Source: Morella rubra
Lineage: Eukaryota; Streptophyta; Magnoliopsida; Fagales; Myricaceae
Length of the DNA stretch: 64,000 nt
Reading direction: 5' to 3'
Assembly (NCBI GenBank): GCA_003952965.2
Contig: CM025852.1
Location: forward strand, 28,145,009-28,209,008
This document shows positions 36,296-49,336 of this stretch, in pieces. A program made the translations under genes and the position numbers. The notes below the pieces were generated by a model. That model searched no databases. It was not told the origin of the DNA and saw only the letters and a program-made list of their open reading frames with translations. Numbering within the stretch: position 1 is the first letter of the stretch; each line of letters begins with the position of its first letter.

Positions 36296-38118
36296 TTAAT
36301 GGAAGAAACTCAAGTTGTTGCTGAACCCAGACTGACTAAGCAAGTATTGTCTTTGATCTTCCGCGTCACAAAATACACTGGCAATATCCTGAAAATGATT
36401 TTTTTTTTGGGTTACCGTTAGGAAATTAAGAAAACTGGTTTCTCTTATCTCATATTCGATCTTCAGTTTAAAACTTGGAATTAAGAATAGACAAATTTAT
36501 GTGTAGAATATTGTACCAGAGAGAATGAATTTGGCCTTTCTCCACGTTGGAGTAAAAGTGACGCTGAATTGTGAACATTAGGATTGTTAATTGCTGTTGC
36601 AAAAGCTTCAGTGGTGTTTATATCAGGAAAACCTGCGGGCTGCGTGGGATTGCAATATTGTGTCACAGATGCCAGTGGGGATGCCATGCTGTACAAACTC
36701 TGAATTGAAATTCATTTCAGAGACAAAGATCTGATTCATCAGGTTTAATGGAGAAAAATGGCAAATGCTATTAATTAAGGGCTGGGTTTTCCCTTATGTA
36801 CCTCTTCCCTGACCATAACTCCATCTAGCTCCATTCCAAAATCATAGAACATGGGGTTCACTGATGCAAGCTTCATTGAAAGGAACTGGTGAAACGAAAA
36901 ACATCAATGATTTAAACCGCAAATTACGTGGTATTAGCTAGTGATTAAATGGTAAGAAAACGGTAATTGATTACCTCCACTTGATTCTGTAGGGACTGAA
37001 CGTAATTGATTATCTCTTCCAACATGAGGGCCTTCCCAGTTACCTATTTTTATAAACCAAACCACGTGAAAGTCGTCAGAAGAGACCTTCTCATGTGGGG
37101 AGATCATGGTAAAGACTATAATTTCTTCGAAAGACAAAATGAAGACAAAGAACTGAAACCCACCCTGTCACAGCCGGGAACAAGTCGTTGTAACATCCTC
37201 ATCCTCTCACTTATTTTCTCTCTTCTTACCTGGTACCAATTTACAGGAAGATTTACAGTTAGACATATTGCAGATGTGGTCATGGCAATTATTAAGCATT
37301 TTGGGCAGGTATGACTTGTGAAACAAGAATTTGGTAGTTTGTCGGGATGAAGTCGCATTCTGAAATGATAAGGGACCCTGGGATCCAAGGGGGCGTTAAG
37401 AATGAATTATGTACCCTTTCGGCGAGGCATGTGGCTATCTGTTGCCTGACCCCTCCTCGCTCTTACGCGGATGTAACCTGTTGGAGGCTCTTCAGGAACT
37501 TTCTTTTCGGGTTTAGGCAGCTTCTTCTCCCCTTCTTCTTTCAGGGAACCATAGCATTTCTTTAGTTTCTTGATTTTCCCCTCTGTCGGTTCCTAATATA
37601 ATGGTTACATATATACATAGTAACAATCAAAATCCATGTGGATAAACAGAAGAGGAGAGAATAAGATCCAAAAATCTTGAATATTAGTCACAACCCGAAT
37701 GTACTACAGGAATTCAACTTCAGAATGGTCTAGTGTCTACCTTAGATTGAGCAGAAGTCAAGGAAGCCCCATTTCTGCTCTTCCTTTTCTTCTCCGTGGG
37801 TTTCACCTTTTGAGTGACCTGCTCTCCGCTATCAAGTTTATCCACCACTGTTGAGGACTCTGCACTTTGCTTCTTGGTTAGAGAAGGCTGATCACCATCA
37901 CTAACAGCAGCCTTTGAGCAGTGGTCCAGACAGCTACTTTCATGAACCTTTTCATCAACAGCAATCTGTTGTGGAAGTTCTAGTGGGTTAAATTGAGAGA
38001 AACAGTTCGTGTTAATATGTTCTTCTTCCACAAAGCTAGACATCTTATAATTAGAGGTGTTTGGCAAGAAAATTGAGTCGGGAAGAAATGGGTGGTGTTG
38101 GTATGAAAAGGCTGCCAT
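36296..38118 (-). CDS. bHLH transcription factor, group XII (BEE/bHLH137-like), with an apparent 1-base frameshift
   Basis: Seven exons with canonical splice sites: 37741-38118, 37415-37592, 37164-37229, 36975-37043, 36802-36885, 36517-36699 and 36296-36388. The ATG at 38118 starts MAAFSYQHHPFLPDSIFLPN. A basic linker (KKRKSRNGAS, then KIKKLKK) is followed by PEEPPTGYIRVRARRGQATD. The helix region then reads VRREKISERMRMLQRLVPG, then TGKALMLEEIINYVQSLQNQ, and the C-terminal part ends SGFSNNLSFFH. Group XII factors bind E/G-box DNA as dimers and act in brassinosteroid and growth control. Exon 2 is 178 bases, one more than the frame allows. The extra base is the A at plus-strand 37429, inside the expected DSHSLAER codons. 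As written, the frame stops shortly after that point, before the helix-loop-helix. Without that base the gene would give about 349 residues. Everything else is intact, so this is a recent lesion or a sequence error. Confidence 0.85.
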
Positions 38119-38254
38119 CAAAGAGCTTTGGAATTGGAGATGAAAGTTATCAAGAAAGTGATAGAAGAGAAAGCTGGCCTGATGATACTTGAAGGAAGCC
38201 AGAGGTAGCAGTCGAGAAAAGTGGGTCTGAGTCTGTGGACAAACTAATAAGAGG

Positions 38255-38270
38255 CAAGTATATATAAAGA
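38255..38270 (-). promoter_or_regulatory. TATA-like box of the bHLH gene
   Basis: Read on the minus strand the sequence is TCTTTATATATACTTG, a good TATA box. It lies about 140 bases upstream of the ATG at 38118, leaving room for a leader of roughly 110 bases. Confidence 0.5.
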
Positions 38271-38399
38271 CCAGGAAAGAGAGGACAGGGTCCAGGACAC
38301 AAAAAGGCTAAAATCATGAGTAACTCATTCCCATGCAAAGTTTCTGTGCATTTGACTGGTCTCATATCAGCAATCATCTCTCTCTTAAATTAGAACCCC

Positions 38400-40888
38400 A
38401 TAGAAAAGAAAAAGAGAACGAAAAAGAAAAGAAAAGAAAAGAGAAGGGACATAAATGTAACGAATAGTTGCATGGGGAAGATAGGGCTAATAAAGATCTC
38501 CAGTACACTTCACTTCTTTACTATATGAAGGTTACCTGTACTCTTCACTGAGATGAAGATAGGTAATTAATTCCGGCAATTAAGAAAGATACCAATGTTT
38601 CAGACCTTACATATAATTAGTACCGTTCGTGACATGCATTTGCAGATCCATTTTTCATGTAAATGGTAAACTCAACCCTTTGGGGATAATTTGCAAGGTT
38701 GTAAAACGAGTCCTTTGGGATTGGCATTTAGCTTATGCTTTCATCAAAAGTATATGCTTTCAGAATACGTGTGGAATTATATACTTTTAACATGTAATTG
38801 GATATTCTTCTGCAGAAAATTATAATACTGAGGCCAGTTTGAGGTAGTAATTGAAAGCAGCCGATCGATGGGTACCATCATAGATAAAAAGAGGTCCCTG
38901 TCAGCGGAGAGAGAGGAGAATTATATGACGCTACTACACTTTTTGCCGCTACCAATCAGTGATTAAAAGAGCCAATTAAAAAAATGTTGCTGTCTGGTGG
39001 GATATTGGTTCGTTGTTATTTCATATATGATCCTCGCCAGGCCTCTATATACCTGATGGATCTAACTTTAAATTGGGGGAGATGGGGTGGGCTACACGAA
39101 GCATCCCTCCCTCCTCAATATCCAAGAGTACTGCCCGTATAGCCGAGACATCGACTGGCCGTATCGTATTTTATAGAGATTTGAGGATATGGATAAACGA
39201 GAGTGACTGAAGCATACTTGGTCGAAAGAGAGTGAATAAGCTAATTACGCCACTTGTTGACTTCCAAATGATATATATATATATATATATATATGCATGT
39301 GTAGCCAAAATAAGCTTGGCCAACTTGTCCCTTTGATACAAAAAAATTAAGTTGCGAAAATCTTTCCACACATAATAAATCTTTGGCAAAGTAACTGTTC
39401 TTGTATATAATTTTTTTTTTTTTTTAGAGCGTCAAGGCAAGGGTTGAAACCACTATTGGCCAGGAAGCTCCATTTCCACCATTCACTGCAAATTGCCACT
39501 GGAAAATTTAAGAAACAAAAACGACGAGGAAAGTAACGGCTAGCTGCAGTAACTTTGGACCCTCCAATAATTACTCCCCAATCCATGCTTGATCTCAAGG
39601 ACGTTGGAAGTGATACATGCAAGTCAGTCATCAGTCATGAGTACTACGTACAGGTGAAGTTCGTCCGCCATTCGCATTCATGGTATCTATATATATATAT
39701 ATATAATCACAAAGACACAAAGTACAGACCTGAAATGAAATAGCTACAAGAGGATGAACAAAATTTCAACCCTGGTATAGATAGAGATCAGTATTCATGG
39801 AGCCCCTTTTTATTACCTGTTGTCAGATAATTAGATCCTGTCCAGTATATAGAAGTACTTCATGTGTCTAGTGCAGTCATGGGGACCTTGTAAAATCCTC
39901 ACAAAGTATACACACAAATGCTGACCCAGTTTATTTCAGTTTGCTAAAATTAAAAATCTAGCTCCCAGATCAAGTGGTGACGCATATATTTTGTATATAC
40001 ATATTTGCATTATTCTATACTCAGTCAGTCACCTCTACGAGGTGGACGTGGAGGCATGTAATAAGAACGTAGACTGAAGAAGCTGGAGGGTCCTCTAGCT
40101 TCTTCTTCTTCTTCCTTTTTTTTTTTCCCATAGGAGTGTCCTCTAGCTTGCGCACCTAGAAAAAGAAAAGAAAAGTACGATTCAGAGATACCAGGAAGCC
40201 TTTCTCTGTGCGTGAAAGTGTCGTTCACTAATCGTTAGGTATCTTTTGGGTTTCTGGGCTCTCTGTTTGCCATGAAAAGCAGCGCCCAGGATCAATTCAA
40301 TAGGATTAAGACCTTTCAACTGGTCGTGGCCAATGTATATAAATGATCAGGTCGTCTCCGCCAGTGGTGGGGGAGCCGGGAGATGTTCCCGGGGGTTCTC
40401 GATTTATAAATGCGATGCATGTACTTGTAGACTAGAATAAATTGATTATAAATTAAACGATTAGTACTATAAATTTATTCGCTTGATTCGTTTTGCTATA
40501 ATCAAATAGAATATATAATTGTTTTATGTAGATCATTTTTCTTTTTCAAGGAATAATTGTTTCTTGTTCGATCCAAAATTTTATTAACTATAATATTCCC
40601 ATTCAATAAAAGTCTAATTAAGATCGATGGTAAACAAAGTATGGACGAAAACCACATGATCTCGTGATGCCATATATAACTTGTCCTAGTACGATTCCTT
40701 CCTTCTCTTTTTTTTTTACCTTCAGAATTACGACAAGCTGCATTAATGGAAGCCGCCCTCCAGGGCGTTTTAAATGGAATTTTGACACGGCTATTAGACA
40801 GTCCTTTACCTGGTGGCTATTAGCAGCCTTCTCCTACACTCCTAGTACGTACGATTCCTTCACATGGATGATGGGAAGACATAAGCAT
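38400..40888. other. Gene-poor stretch upstream of the bHLH gene
   Basis: No gene was recognised. AT dinucleotide runs lie at about 39270-39294 and 39690-39706, and purine/pyrimidine-rich tracts occur at 38405-38445 and 40095-40130. The remaining frames are short and unlike known proteins. Confidence 0.35.
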
Positions 40889-40971
40889 GAACTCTCACGT
40901 AACTCTGAACTAAGCATGAACTCTCACGTAACTCTGAACTAAGCATAGTGAACTCTCACGTAACTCTGAAC
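40889..40971. repeat. Three-copy 29-bp minisatellite
   Basis: The unit GAACTCTCACGTAACTCTGA, ending ACTAAGCAT, starts at 40889, 40918 and 40950. The third copy follows a 3-base insertion (AGT) and is incomplete at its end. The first two units are identical, so the expansion is recent. Confidence 0.8.
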
Positions 40972-42239
40972 TCTGAGGATTGCCCACGTTTAACCTACGA
41001 TTTTGAACAAAATATCTGGAAAATGAGTTAAAATTGATCCAACAGAAGTTTCACGCGGAACTGTGCCATATAGAAGCAATAAGCATATGGCCATAAACCA
41101 GCTAGGCTCAAATTACGTATACTGCATGCCTTGGGCGGGCAGCTTACCAAAATCTGCGTTACCGGCCCATATATGGACCCGCCAACCAGCAATGCTCTTT
41201 AATAAACGACGTCATCTACACCCAATTCTAGCGAAACCTCTTTACACCGTATGGTTTTGATGGAGATTGCACAAATTCTTGTCAAGTTTCGCAACAGACA
41301 ACTGGCATTATATCACATGTTTCACTCCCCCCTCCCCCACCAACTTAACTTCTCCTCCTGAAAGTCGTCAGAGGATCAAGGGCTTCTGAGACATATTGAC
41401 CATAGCTTTTGAATCCTCGATCGGTACTCCAAGTCTGAGATCAGTTCAAAAAGGGTCGGTGCGGGAGCATACATGCATGCTGCACTAGAAATGAAGATCA
41501 CGATCTGAGGAAGCTCCTCAAGGAGTTTTATGGAGCGTATCTTTTGAGGGTGACAAGTCGGGCGCGCGTGATAGAGTGTTGGTTTTGGTAGGCCTTTGTT
41601 ACTGTTCCAACTTTTGACTATTTCTCCGCAAGAACTACTCATTCATTCAGCCGTCGTATTTAGGCTTAAGTAGTCTTATTAGGAGAAGCTACTCTACTAG
41701 ATTGTGAATTCTGTGGTCCTGGACATCGGTGTTAACCATTTACTTTGCAATAGTCTCTTTTTGGGGAGTAGATCGTCGATCGATTATGCGTTATGCTCTT
41801 TAATATATATGTTACTAAGCTTTCTTTAGTCTTGTTTACCTTTTATTTAGCATGCAAAAGTAAACAATTAGACCAAGACATTGGATAGCTGGCTATATAT
41901 ATGCATCTAATCATTAAGGGTAGAAATATAGTTTAATATTGAAGATCTGAGTTATAGCTAGTACATTTACTTTTGTGCTTTTCACCAATCATCTGACGCG
42001 CAGTTACTATGTACAGAGAGAGTTGATAATGATATTGCTGGAACGCGTCTTATGATGAGATGGGGGAATTCTCGCATGAAACTCGTGCAAGCTGCTACGG
42101 GATTCCTCCTCTCTGCGACCTCTAATATGCTTGCATGCCCAAATGGATGTACACAGCGAGAATGTTCCAACGAGAAAATTGTACTTAAAAGTTGAGCCCA
42201 GAATTCTCTAGAAAATAGTTAAAATATCTAGTGAAAAAA
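40972..42239. other. Intergenic stretch, no gene seen
   Basis: No coding region or clear repeat was recognised on either strand. Confidence 0.35.
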
Positions 42240-42760
42240 ATTCCAGAATTATCAATGGACAAAAGTAGAAGCGTAGAGACTGGCCGGATAAATCTGTTAT
42301 CACCGATGTAAAATAACCGTCTTTCTAGAGGAAGCTAACACCGACTCAAGCGAGAAGAAGAGAATTCTCCACCGATCTACCCTGCCTATAAATAGGAGCT
42401 GACAGAGCACCTTAATTTTGTGTAGGAGTGATGTGCGCTGGAGAGAAGAAAAAGAAGAAGCGAGTCGTATAGAAAGAGTGAAATAAAGAGCGTAGAAAGT
42501 GAAGAAAAAGTGAAGAAGAGGAGTAATGTATGTCAGTGTGATTATTTAGAAAAAGAAAAAGTGTGTCAGTGTGATTGATGTCAGAAGAAAAAGTGTAGTG
42601 TGTTTTTAAATTAGTTGTCCTTCTTATTGGTCTTCTTTGTAAACCTTGTTCCAGTTCTATATTAAAAGCTTTTCTCGAAGTTTCTTCTTTTCCAGTTAAA
42701 GTTCAACAGAAATTGATATGTGGCTCTCTCTGTTAATATCCAACATTTGCTACTCTTGTT
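42240..42760 (+). mobile_element. Possible LTR or pararetrovirus promoter relic
   Basis: The segment contains a strong core promoter look, CCTATAAATAGGAGC near 42385-42400. A purine-rich leader follows (about 42430-42590), then a T-rich stretch with AATAAA-like signals. This arrangement is common in plant LTRs and in integrated pararetrovirus promoters. I found no convincing matching ends and no protein-coding part, so the family and borders are uncertain. If real, it is an old solo relic. A cellular promoter of an unrecognised transcript would look similar. Confidence 0.2.
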
Positions 42761-44338
42761 ACCCCGTACAGACAGTACTGGGGCTTCACATTTTGTGAGT
42801 AATTAGCAACCTAATTAATCCTACTGGGTCGACTTAGATCAAGCCGTGCTTGCATGCGGACATATACAACCAACTTGGGGTCCATTTTATGAAAATGACA
42901 CAAAAATAACAAAAACTGTCCGTATATGAGAAACGAGAGTACATCATTTTATTACATGCATGCAGATAATGCATTGAGATGCTTTTGGATAAACAACTTT
43001 ACATCTTACTTTCCTCTTTAGTTAAAGCATAATCTTTTTCGAATGTCTGCCTTATAATTAAATTACGTCTGAACATTCAGAGGCCGTACCGGTACGTACG
43101 CCAAATATTGATCATATAAGCTTGGTTTACGGCATAAAAAATGTGAGCTCTCGTAAACTTTCGAGGAAAATCACAAAGTATACAAAAATCTTAGCAATTA
43201 TTAATATATATTCTTACAAGCGGAGCCAGTGCTTTTTAATTAGTCGGTAAACCTGCTACGTCTGTAAATACGTACGTACGTGCGTAGTGTCAAACATTCA
43301 TAGAGTATGACAAGTCGAGTAACGTCCATTCTAAGTGGTGGAAAGTTTGTCAGAAAAACAAGACTTTAATTGCTAGATTTTGCGATCTCCAAGCTCGAAT
43401 CGAATCTCAAATGACCATCCTGGTCTCCCATTATATATGATACGTCGAATCTAATGCATTCCGCCAAGCTCTTCAAGTCCTAATCAAGAGATATATATAA
43501 TTTGAACGGTGATCAGAATTCCTCACAAAAGCTTAACTGGGCTGGCTATATGGAGAAAGCATGCAATAGGGAATCGATGTGGATGGTGAGAGGATGGATG
43601 ATGGAAATTTACAGTAGTGCAAATCTGGCCCCATACAGCTAGCTAGCTCTTCCGCGAAGTTGCGCCCCACGAACGTTAATGTCATTTACTGAGGAGGTCA
43701 TTTTAAAGCAGTTGCTACGTCCGCGCGGTATCTCTTCATGAACATGCACACTACGCAACAAAACTGACCACATCCGCAAGCGCATGCAGTACTACACAGG
43801 GCTACAGTCTCTTTACGAGTACCAGTATTATGTCATGAATCATGATCATCTCAAGTTGAAAGAAATAGACAATTTTGTCACGTCCGCATCACAATATAAA
43901 TTTGTTTGTCGGCAAGACTTCATGACCGGGTCATGTCCTTATCAAAATGTAGGGGCAGGACACGTATACGTTTTAATGGAAAACCTTATATCTGTGAACT
44001 TTTAGTGTTGGTCATTCGTAAGTGATGATCCCAATTAACTGGCGTAAGTTCTGTAAACACAGAAAGTGAATCAGATATCTCCATGGGTCACGGTGTAGCA
44101 CTTATAAAACTCAGTTTCGTGATATATACGATATGGAATAAATGGAGGACTAATTGATCATGTCAACCCAATGAGGACATAAATTAAGTCCCTCGATCCA
44201 AGGTGGAACTTAACCACTTTTAATTTGGCCACAAAAAAACAGATCAAACATAGCGCGCGGATTCGATTTGAGGAACATCTGGGTGTGGTCACTTGATTCG
44301 TTGACCGTAAACTAAGTAAAGTTGACTGTAAACTATTA
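42761..44338. other. Intergenic stretch, no gene seen
   Basis: No supported gene. The open frame at 43784-44005 is unlike any family I know. Several GTACGTAC palindromes occur (about 43093 and 43271) without forming an array. Confidence 0.35.
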
Positions 44339-44538
44339 AGGAGTGTTCGGCAGTAGAAATTTTGAGGGTTTTGAAATTTGTAAAAAAATAAAAATATTTT
44401 ATTAGATTTGATAAAAAAAAATGAAGAGAGAAGATTTAAATAATATTATAATAAAAAAATAAATTGATAAATAGAGAGATTATTTTATAATTTTTTAATG
44501 AGTATAAAAATTTTGAGGATGGAAATTACCGCTAACCC
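44339..44538. mobile_element. Tourist-like MITE (~198-bp family), copy 4
   Basis: An AT-rich element of about 200 bp with the family interior (TTTGATAAAAAAAAATGAAG and AGAGAGATTATTTTATAATT), in the same orientation as the copy at 465. The tips are degraded and the right border is approximate. A TTA lies at the left edge. It ends about 240 bp upstream of the short uORF of the nucleotidyltransferase gene. Confidence 0.55.
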
Positions 44539-44774
44539 AAACCGCAGGGAGCCTCTGGAATGGGCCTTTTATGCGAAAAGCCCATGGGATGTTGCAGTCT
44601 TCGTAGTCGTACTTCACTACTTCTCCTGTCAGCATGGGCCTTTTACTCGCGACCCATAGAATTCTACAATTTTCTTTTTCCGCGATATTCGATATTCTGA
44701 TGATACTAAAACGGAAAGCTCTGACCCTCCCTCTCGCCCTTCCACTGTTTTAACACCCTACTCGGTCAACGGAA

Positions 44775-44828
44775 ATGCAGCCATTTTCTCCTGGGGACTG
44801 GGGTTTAAGCTGCCTCATCACCTGGTGA
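44775..44828 (+). promoter_or_regulatory. Upstream ORF in the leader of the nucleotidyltransferase gene
   Basis: An ATG at 44775 opens a 17-residue frame (MQPFSPGDWGLSCLITW) that stops 15 bases before the main ATG at 44844. If the transcript starts upstream of it, this uORF could reduce translation of the main frame. The transcription start is not known from sequence. Confidence 0.4.
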
Positions 44829-44843
44829 AGCAGTGCCTCTAAC

Positions 44844-47800
44844 ATGGTAATCTTGGGCTTAGGATTTTCGTGCAGAACTTATTTCCCTCTCCGCCTCCCT
44901 CGCTTTCACTGCGTTCCCCTTCGTGTTCGCAAGGTAATCCTATACATACTAATAACGTAATACGCATGTGCATGTGTAGCTTTGTCTATGTAAAGGGAAT
45001 TCATCCTTGCTTTCATTTCTCATTAGGTTCGACCGAGTACGGTGGCCGCAGTTGAGGCGGTTGAGGAACCACAGTGTCTTTCTCCAGTCAAAGACACTAG
45101 TAGAATCAATTCGGTTCATGGAAGAGACAAAAGTATATCTTTTTGCTGTGTTTGTGAATTTGGGTTTCATTACGGTCCATAAATTTCTTATTGCTCTAGT
45201 ATTTTTATGATTTTCTTTTCTCCTTTGGGGGTGAAGTGGGCGGACACTGTAAGAGGTTGGATTCTGAAGAGCTTGGAATTACTGCTTTGATGATAGCGAA
45301 GCCTACAAGAAAGGTTCTGAATGTGCTCAAGAGAAAGGGTAGCACTTGGCTTAACGCTGGTTTTTATGTAAATTCTCGTTGTTACTTTTTTGTGCAATTG
45401 TGCTGTTATGTGTTTGAAAATTTAATTTGTGTTTCGTAAAATACTACTTACACTGTTGTTATGCACATATAGTTCTTTTAATTCAAAAAAACTTGGGTGC
45501 ATTCTTTCTGCACGAGCATTTAACAGTTTCTTTTCTGTTTTCTGTTTTAGGATATGAGGTTTACCTTGTAGGAGGGTGTGTACGGGATCTTATTTTGAAG
45601 CGAACGCCTAAGGATTTTGATGTAATAACTTCAGCTGAGCTTAAAGAGGTTGGTCTCAATTTCTACTTCACCCGCACAGAGTGACAGTATTGGTCTTAAT
45701 TTAGGTACATTGGATTGGCATCTCTCTATATATTTTTTGCACAAACAAGTTTAGCATAGAGATCATCCTCTGTGATGAGCCTTCCATATGAAGTTATGGT
45801 GTCTAGGAAGAGCTATTCCCTTTTTGTTATGGTCGATACTTCCTTTCCTAACTGATTTCGGGTTGTGATGTGCATTGTTATTTAAACCTGTGTTATGAGT
45901 GCAGTATCCTGATAAAATCTACCATTTTCTCTTAGTAATTATAAATGTGGCCCAATTTGCAGGTTATGAAAACATTTTCGTGGTGTGAAATAGTTGGCAA
46001 AAGGTTTCCTATATGCCATGTCCACATGGATGATGAAATTGTGGAGGTTTGTTATTCTCATATCATCCTGATATATTTTTTATCTGATGATCAGAAGTTT
46101 GCTTAACCGGATAAATGTTAAATTTGTACCTGGTGAGGGCTGCATAGAAATGAAAATGTTCTTCAGAGTTTATTTTGTTTTTTGTTTCAATATGAATTTA
46201 TTATCTATTGAAATTAGGTTTCAAGTTTTAGCACCTGTGGACGAAAGTTGGAAAGGGACGTAAGTGATGATTTTGAAAGACCTGCTGGTTGTGATGACAA
46301 GGATTATATTCGTTGGAAGAATTCCTTGCGGCGAGACTTTACAATTAACGGGTTGTTAACAAGATCCCTATAACTTGAAATCTGAATTTTGCATTTCTTT
46401 TTCGTGCTGTCGTGAATTTCTTTTCTGGAACTTTTGTCTCTACCATTTAACCATTTCTTTGTTTCTTTTCCTTCCCCCCTCTCCTAGGCGCGGCGTTCAA
46501 TTTTTCATTACCTCATTCTGTCTTGTTGATATTGCGATATTTCAGGTTGATTTTTGATCCATATGCGAGAATCGTATACGACTACACAGGAGGACTGGAA
46601 GATATTAGACAAGCTAAAGTGTGCATGTATTTCTTAAGAGTTGTGGTTTCTTGAATCACTCTAGTTGGCAATATACTTTGTCCTCATTTAGTTTTCTGTG
46701 GGCACAGGTGCGAACTGTGATTCCTGCAAGTTCTTCGTTTCAAGAGGATTGTGGTGCGTAGTTTGCAGAACCTTCTATCTATAAGTTACTGTGTCTCATA
46801 GAAACTTTTCTTTTCCTTCTGGTTTGTGTGAAGAGATTTGGGGGAAGGAGGTGGGTACTCACACGTACACACAAGGAACACTTTCATGTGTTTGCTGAAA
46901 AACTAATGTCTAACTCCATATCTCTGCAGCTCGCATTCTGCGTGGAATAAGAATTGCTGCTCGTTTAGGATTTCATTTTTCGAGGGAGACGGCTCATTTT
47001 ATTAAAAATTTATCTTTCTCAATATTAAGACTGGATAAGGTAGTTGAAGAGGTTTACTTTCTCCTTTGCCATTTCCTTACAACTAGTGTACGTTTAACTG
47101 TTTGTAGCTAACTTCTCCTTCATTTCAAAATCTTTAGACTAGGCTTCTGATGGAGATTAACTACATGCTAGCATATGGATCTGCTGAAGCTTCTCTGAGG
47201 TTATTGTGGAAATTTGGCCTCTTAGAAATACTTCTACCTTTCCAGGTGTAGTTTCACAATTGGTTCTCTTTTGCTGCTTGTCCGTTGGTGTATTACAAGT
47301 TTAATATAGTTTCCTATTGCCAGGCAGCTTATTTTGTTCACAATGGTTTCCGGAGACGTGACAAGAGAACTAACATGCTTCTGGTAACTTCCATGACGTG
47401 TCATTTTGATTACATGCTTCATGCTTCTTAAGCATGTGAAAGTAAGCTGGACTGTGGTAAGATTTCTTGGAAACGTGGTTGTTTGAAGCAACCCAACGAA
47501 ATATGATAACTTCCTCCACAAGGAAATGTCACTGCTTTATCCTTGTACGATGAAACATTGGTTGATCGATTGAATACTGCTCTTTAGTCGCATCAGTATC
47601 ATAATATATGTTGCTTGGGAAGAATCCAAGGGACTAGAAGCTGAGCAGCATGGTAATTGACCCAATGTTCTGGTATTTCTTGCAGTCCCTGTTTTCTAAT
47701 ATGGACAAACTCTTGGCACCTGATCGGCCATGTCACAGTAGCTTATGGTAAGATCTTTGGAAAAACAGAATATTTAGTTTTTTTTTTCATTTGTGTGTAT

Positions 47801-49336
47801 TATCTATGAAATAAGGACAGAATGACCTGAAAGTATTCTTTGGAATGGCTTAAGCAGTCATACCCTTATCTATTGTATTTTGTTCACCATATAGTCTGTG
47901 TTACTCAATTGCATCTCCCCCACCCGGTTTTCCCATATGTAAGTTCGTATGCCAAAATTTGTAGGTAAATGATTCAGGAAATTGCTTTCGTTATTTGGGG
48001 ACTTCCCAGAAGGACATAGATTTAGCTCTTGACAATTATAGGATTAATTTCTAGACCATCCCCACAACTGTTGTTCATACATCAACTTCCAAAAGATTTT
48101 ATGTGGAACCTGCATCTTTTCTGTTCTTTTCTATTTTGGTTGTTTTTTTTTTTTTTTTGGGGGGGGGGGGGTGTTTGTCATTCATTACACTTTATATCTA
48201 GATATTCTTTAATTTTACACATGATCCACTGAAATTTATAATTTGATGTCCTTCAATATTATGCTTTGGCAGTTCAAACTAATGAATGTGTTTCAATTCC
48301 ATTGCTGATTGGGTCATATTCTTTTAAGCAATGAACTTCTGCAGTGATTCATTCTTTTTGGTGGGTGGATATTTTCACCTGAAGTCAATAATAACTAAAT
48401 TTGTCTTGCACTCTTTCAATGTTTCGACTTAACTCTCACCAATGTCGTTTTTCCTTTACCATAGGGTTTGGGCATTGTGATCCAAGTAGATTATGATAGA
48501 TATCTCATGAATATGTAGATACATGGGAATACTTGCAACTGATTACAAGTTCGAAAAGACTCATGATGAATTTATGCTTTCAGGGTTGGGATCTTAGCTT
48601 TCCATAAAGCACTGTATGAACAGCCTAGGGAATCATTGGTGGTTGCTGCATTTAGCCTCGCAGTCCACAATGGTGGAGATATTTTGGAAGCAGTAAACAT
48701 AGCAAGGATGATTACTACATCGCATGATGTTAGTTTCCATGAACTATCAGAACGACAGAATCTCGATTCTCAGACATTGACTGATGCTGTAATGAATCTC
48801 GCGGCATCTGTTAAAGGCGCTCTATATAAGATGACTGATGAGCATTTTGTATCTCAGGCAATGGAGGGTTACCCTCAAGCACCTTATTCAGATCTGGTGA
48901 GTATTTTTGTCTATTCTTTTTCCTCCTGCCACAAGTTAAGATTTCATTTGACCAGGTTCCAAGTTAACCACCATAACGAAGTATGTCAATTTGTTGATAA
49001 AAACTTGTCACTTGTTATGTCTTTTCTGTTTAAATATTCTTGCATCTTGAGGCATTTGATGTGCCATCCTCTTTTATAGGGAAATTCTAAGGTACAACTT
49101 ATTATTTTCTCGAGTTGCAGGTATTTATACCACTGGGATTGTATTTAAAAGTGTGCAGAATTTTTGAGTGTGTGAGAGAGGGCCCTGAGAAGAGATTTGT
49201 GCCAAAGCAAGGCATCAAGATTGATTATGAGTCCTTAGCTCAGGGAGAGCTGCAAGAAGTGAGGCACGTTTTTGCAAGAATTGTATTTGATACGGTGTAC
49301 CCTCTAAAACTGGATCAAGAAGATAATGATGTATAA
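44844..49336 (+). CDS. Class II tRNA nucleotidyltransferase / poly(A) polymerase family protein
   Basis: Fourteen exons join in phase: 44844-44933, 45027-45132, 45237-45338, 45551-45648, 45963-46046, 46218-46351, 46546-46618, 46708-46753, 46930-47039, 47138-47245, 47324-47383, 47686-47747, 48584-48896 and 49121-49336. They give 533 residues. The Arg-rich, acid-poor N terminus (residues 1-30) looks like an organelle transit peptide. Residues 100-124 form the nucleotidyltransferase signature, VYLVGGCVRD then the catalytic pair DFD at 121-123. Later blocks are the RRDFTING motif with LIFDPYARI, and the RNA-binding motif ARILRGIRIAARLGF. The family adds CCA or A residues to RNA 3' ends; this plant branch resembles bacterial poly(A) polymerase, and plastid or mitochondrial polyadenylation is a reasonable guess. 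The closest match I recall is Arabidopsis At3g48830 / At5g23690. It is convergent with PHT3, and its last two exons are duplicated downstream. Confidence 0.92.

Noticed and set aside
42240-42760. Complete retroelement or virus copy
   Set aside because: Only a promoter-like segment is visible, with no matching ends or coding parts. It is kept as a low-confidence relic only.
48143-48170. Long T then G homopolymer as a functional site
   Set aside because: Most simply a slippage-prone tract next to the duplication border; its exact length may be a sequencing artefact.
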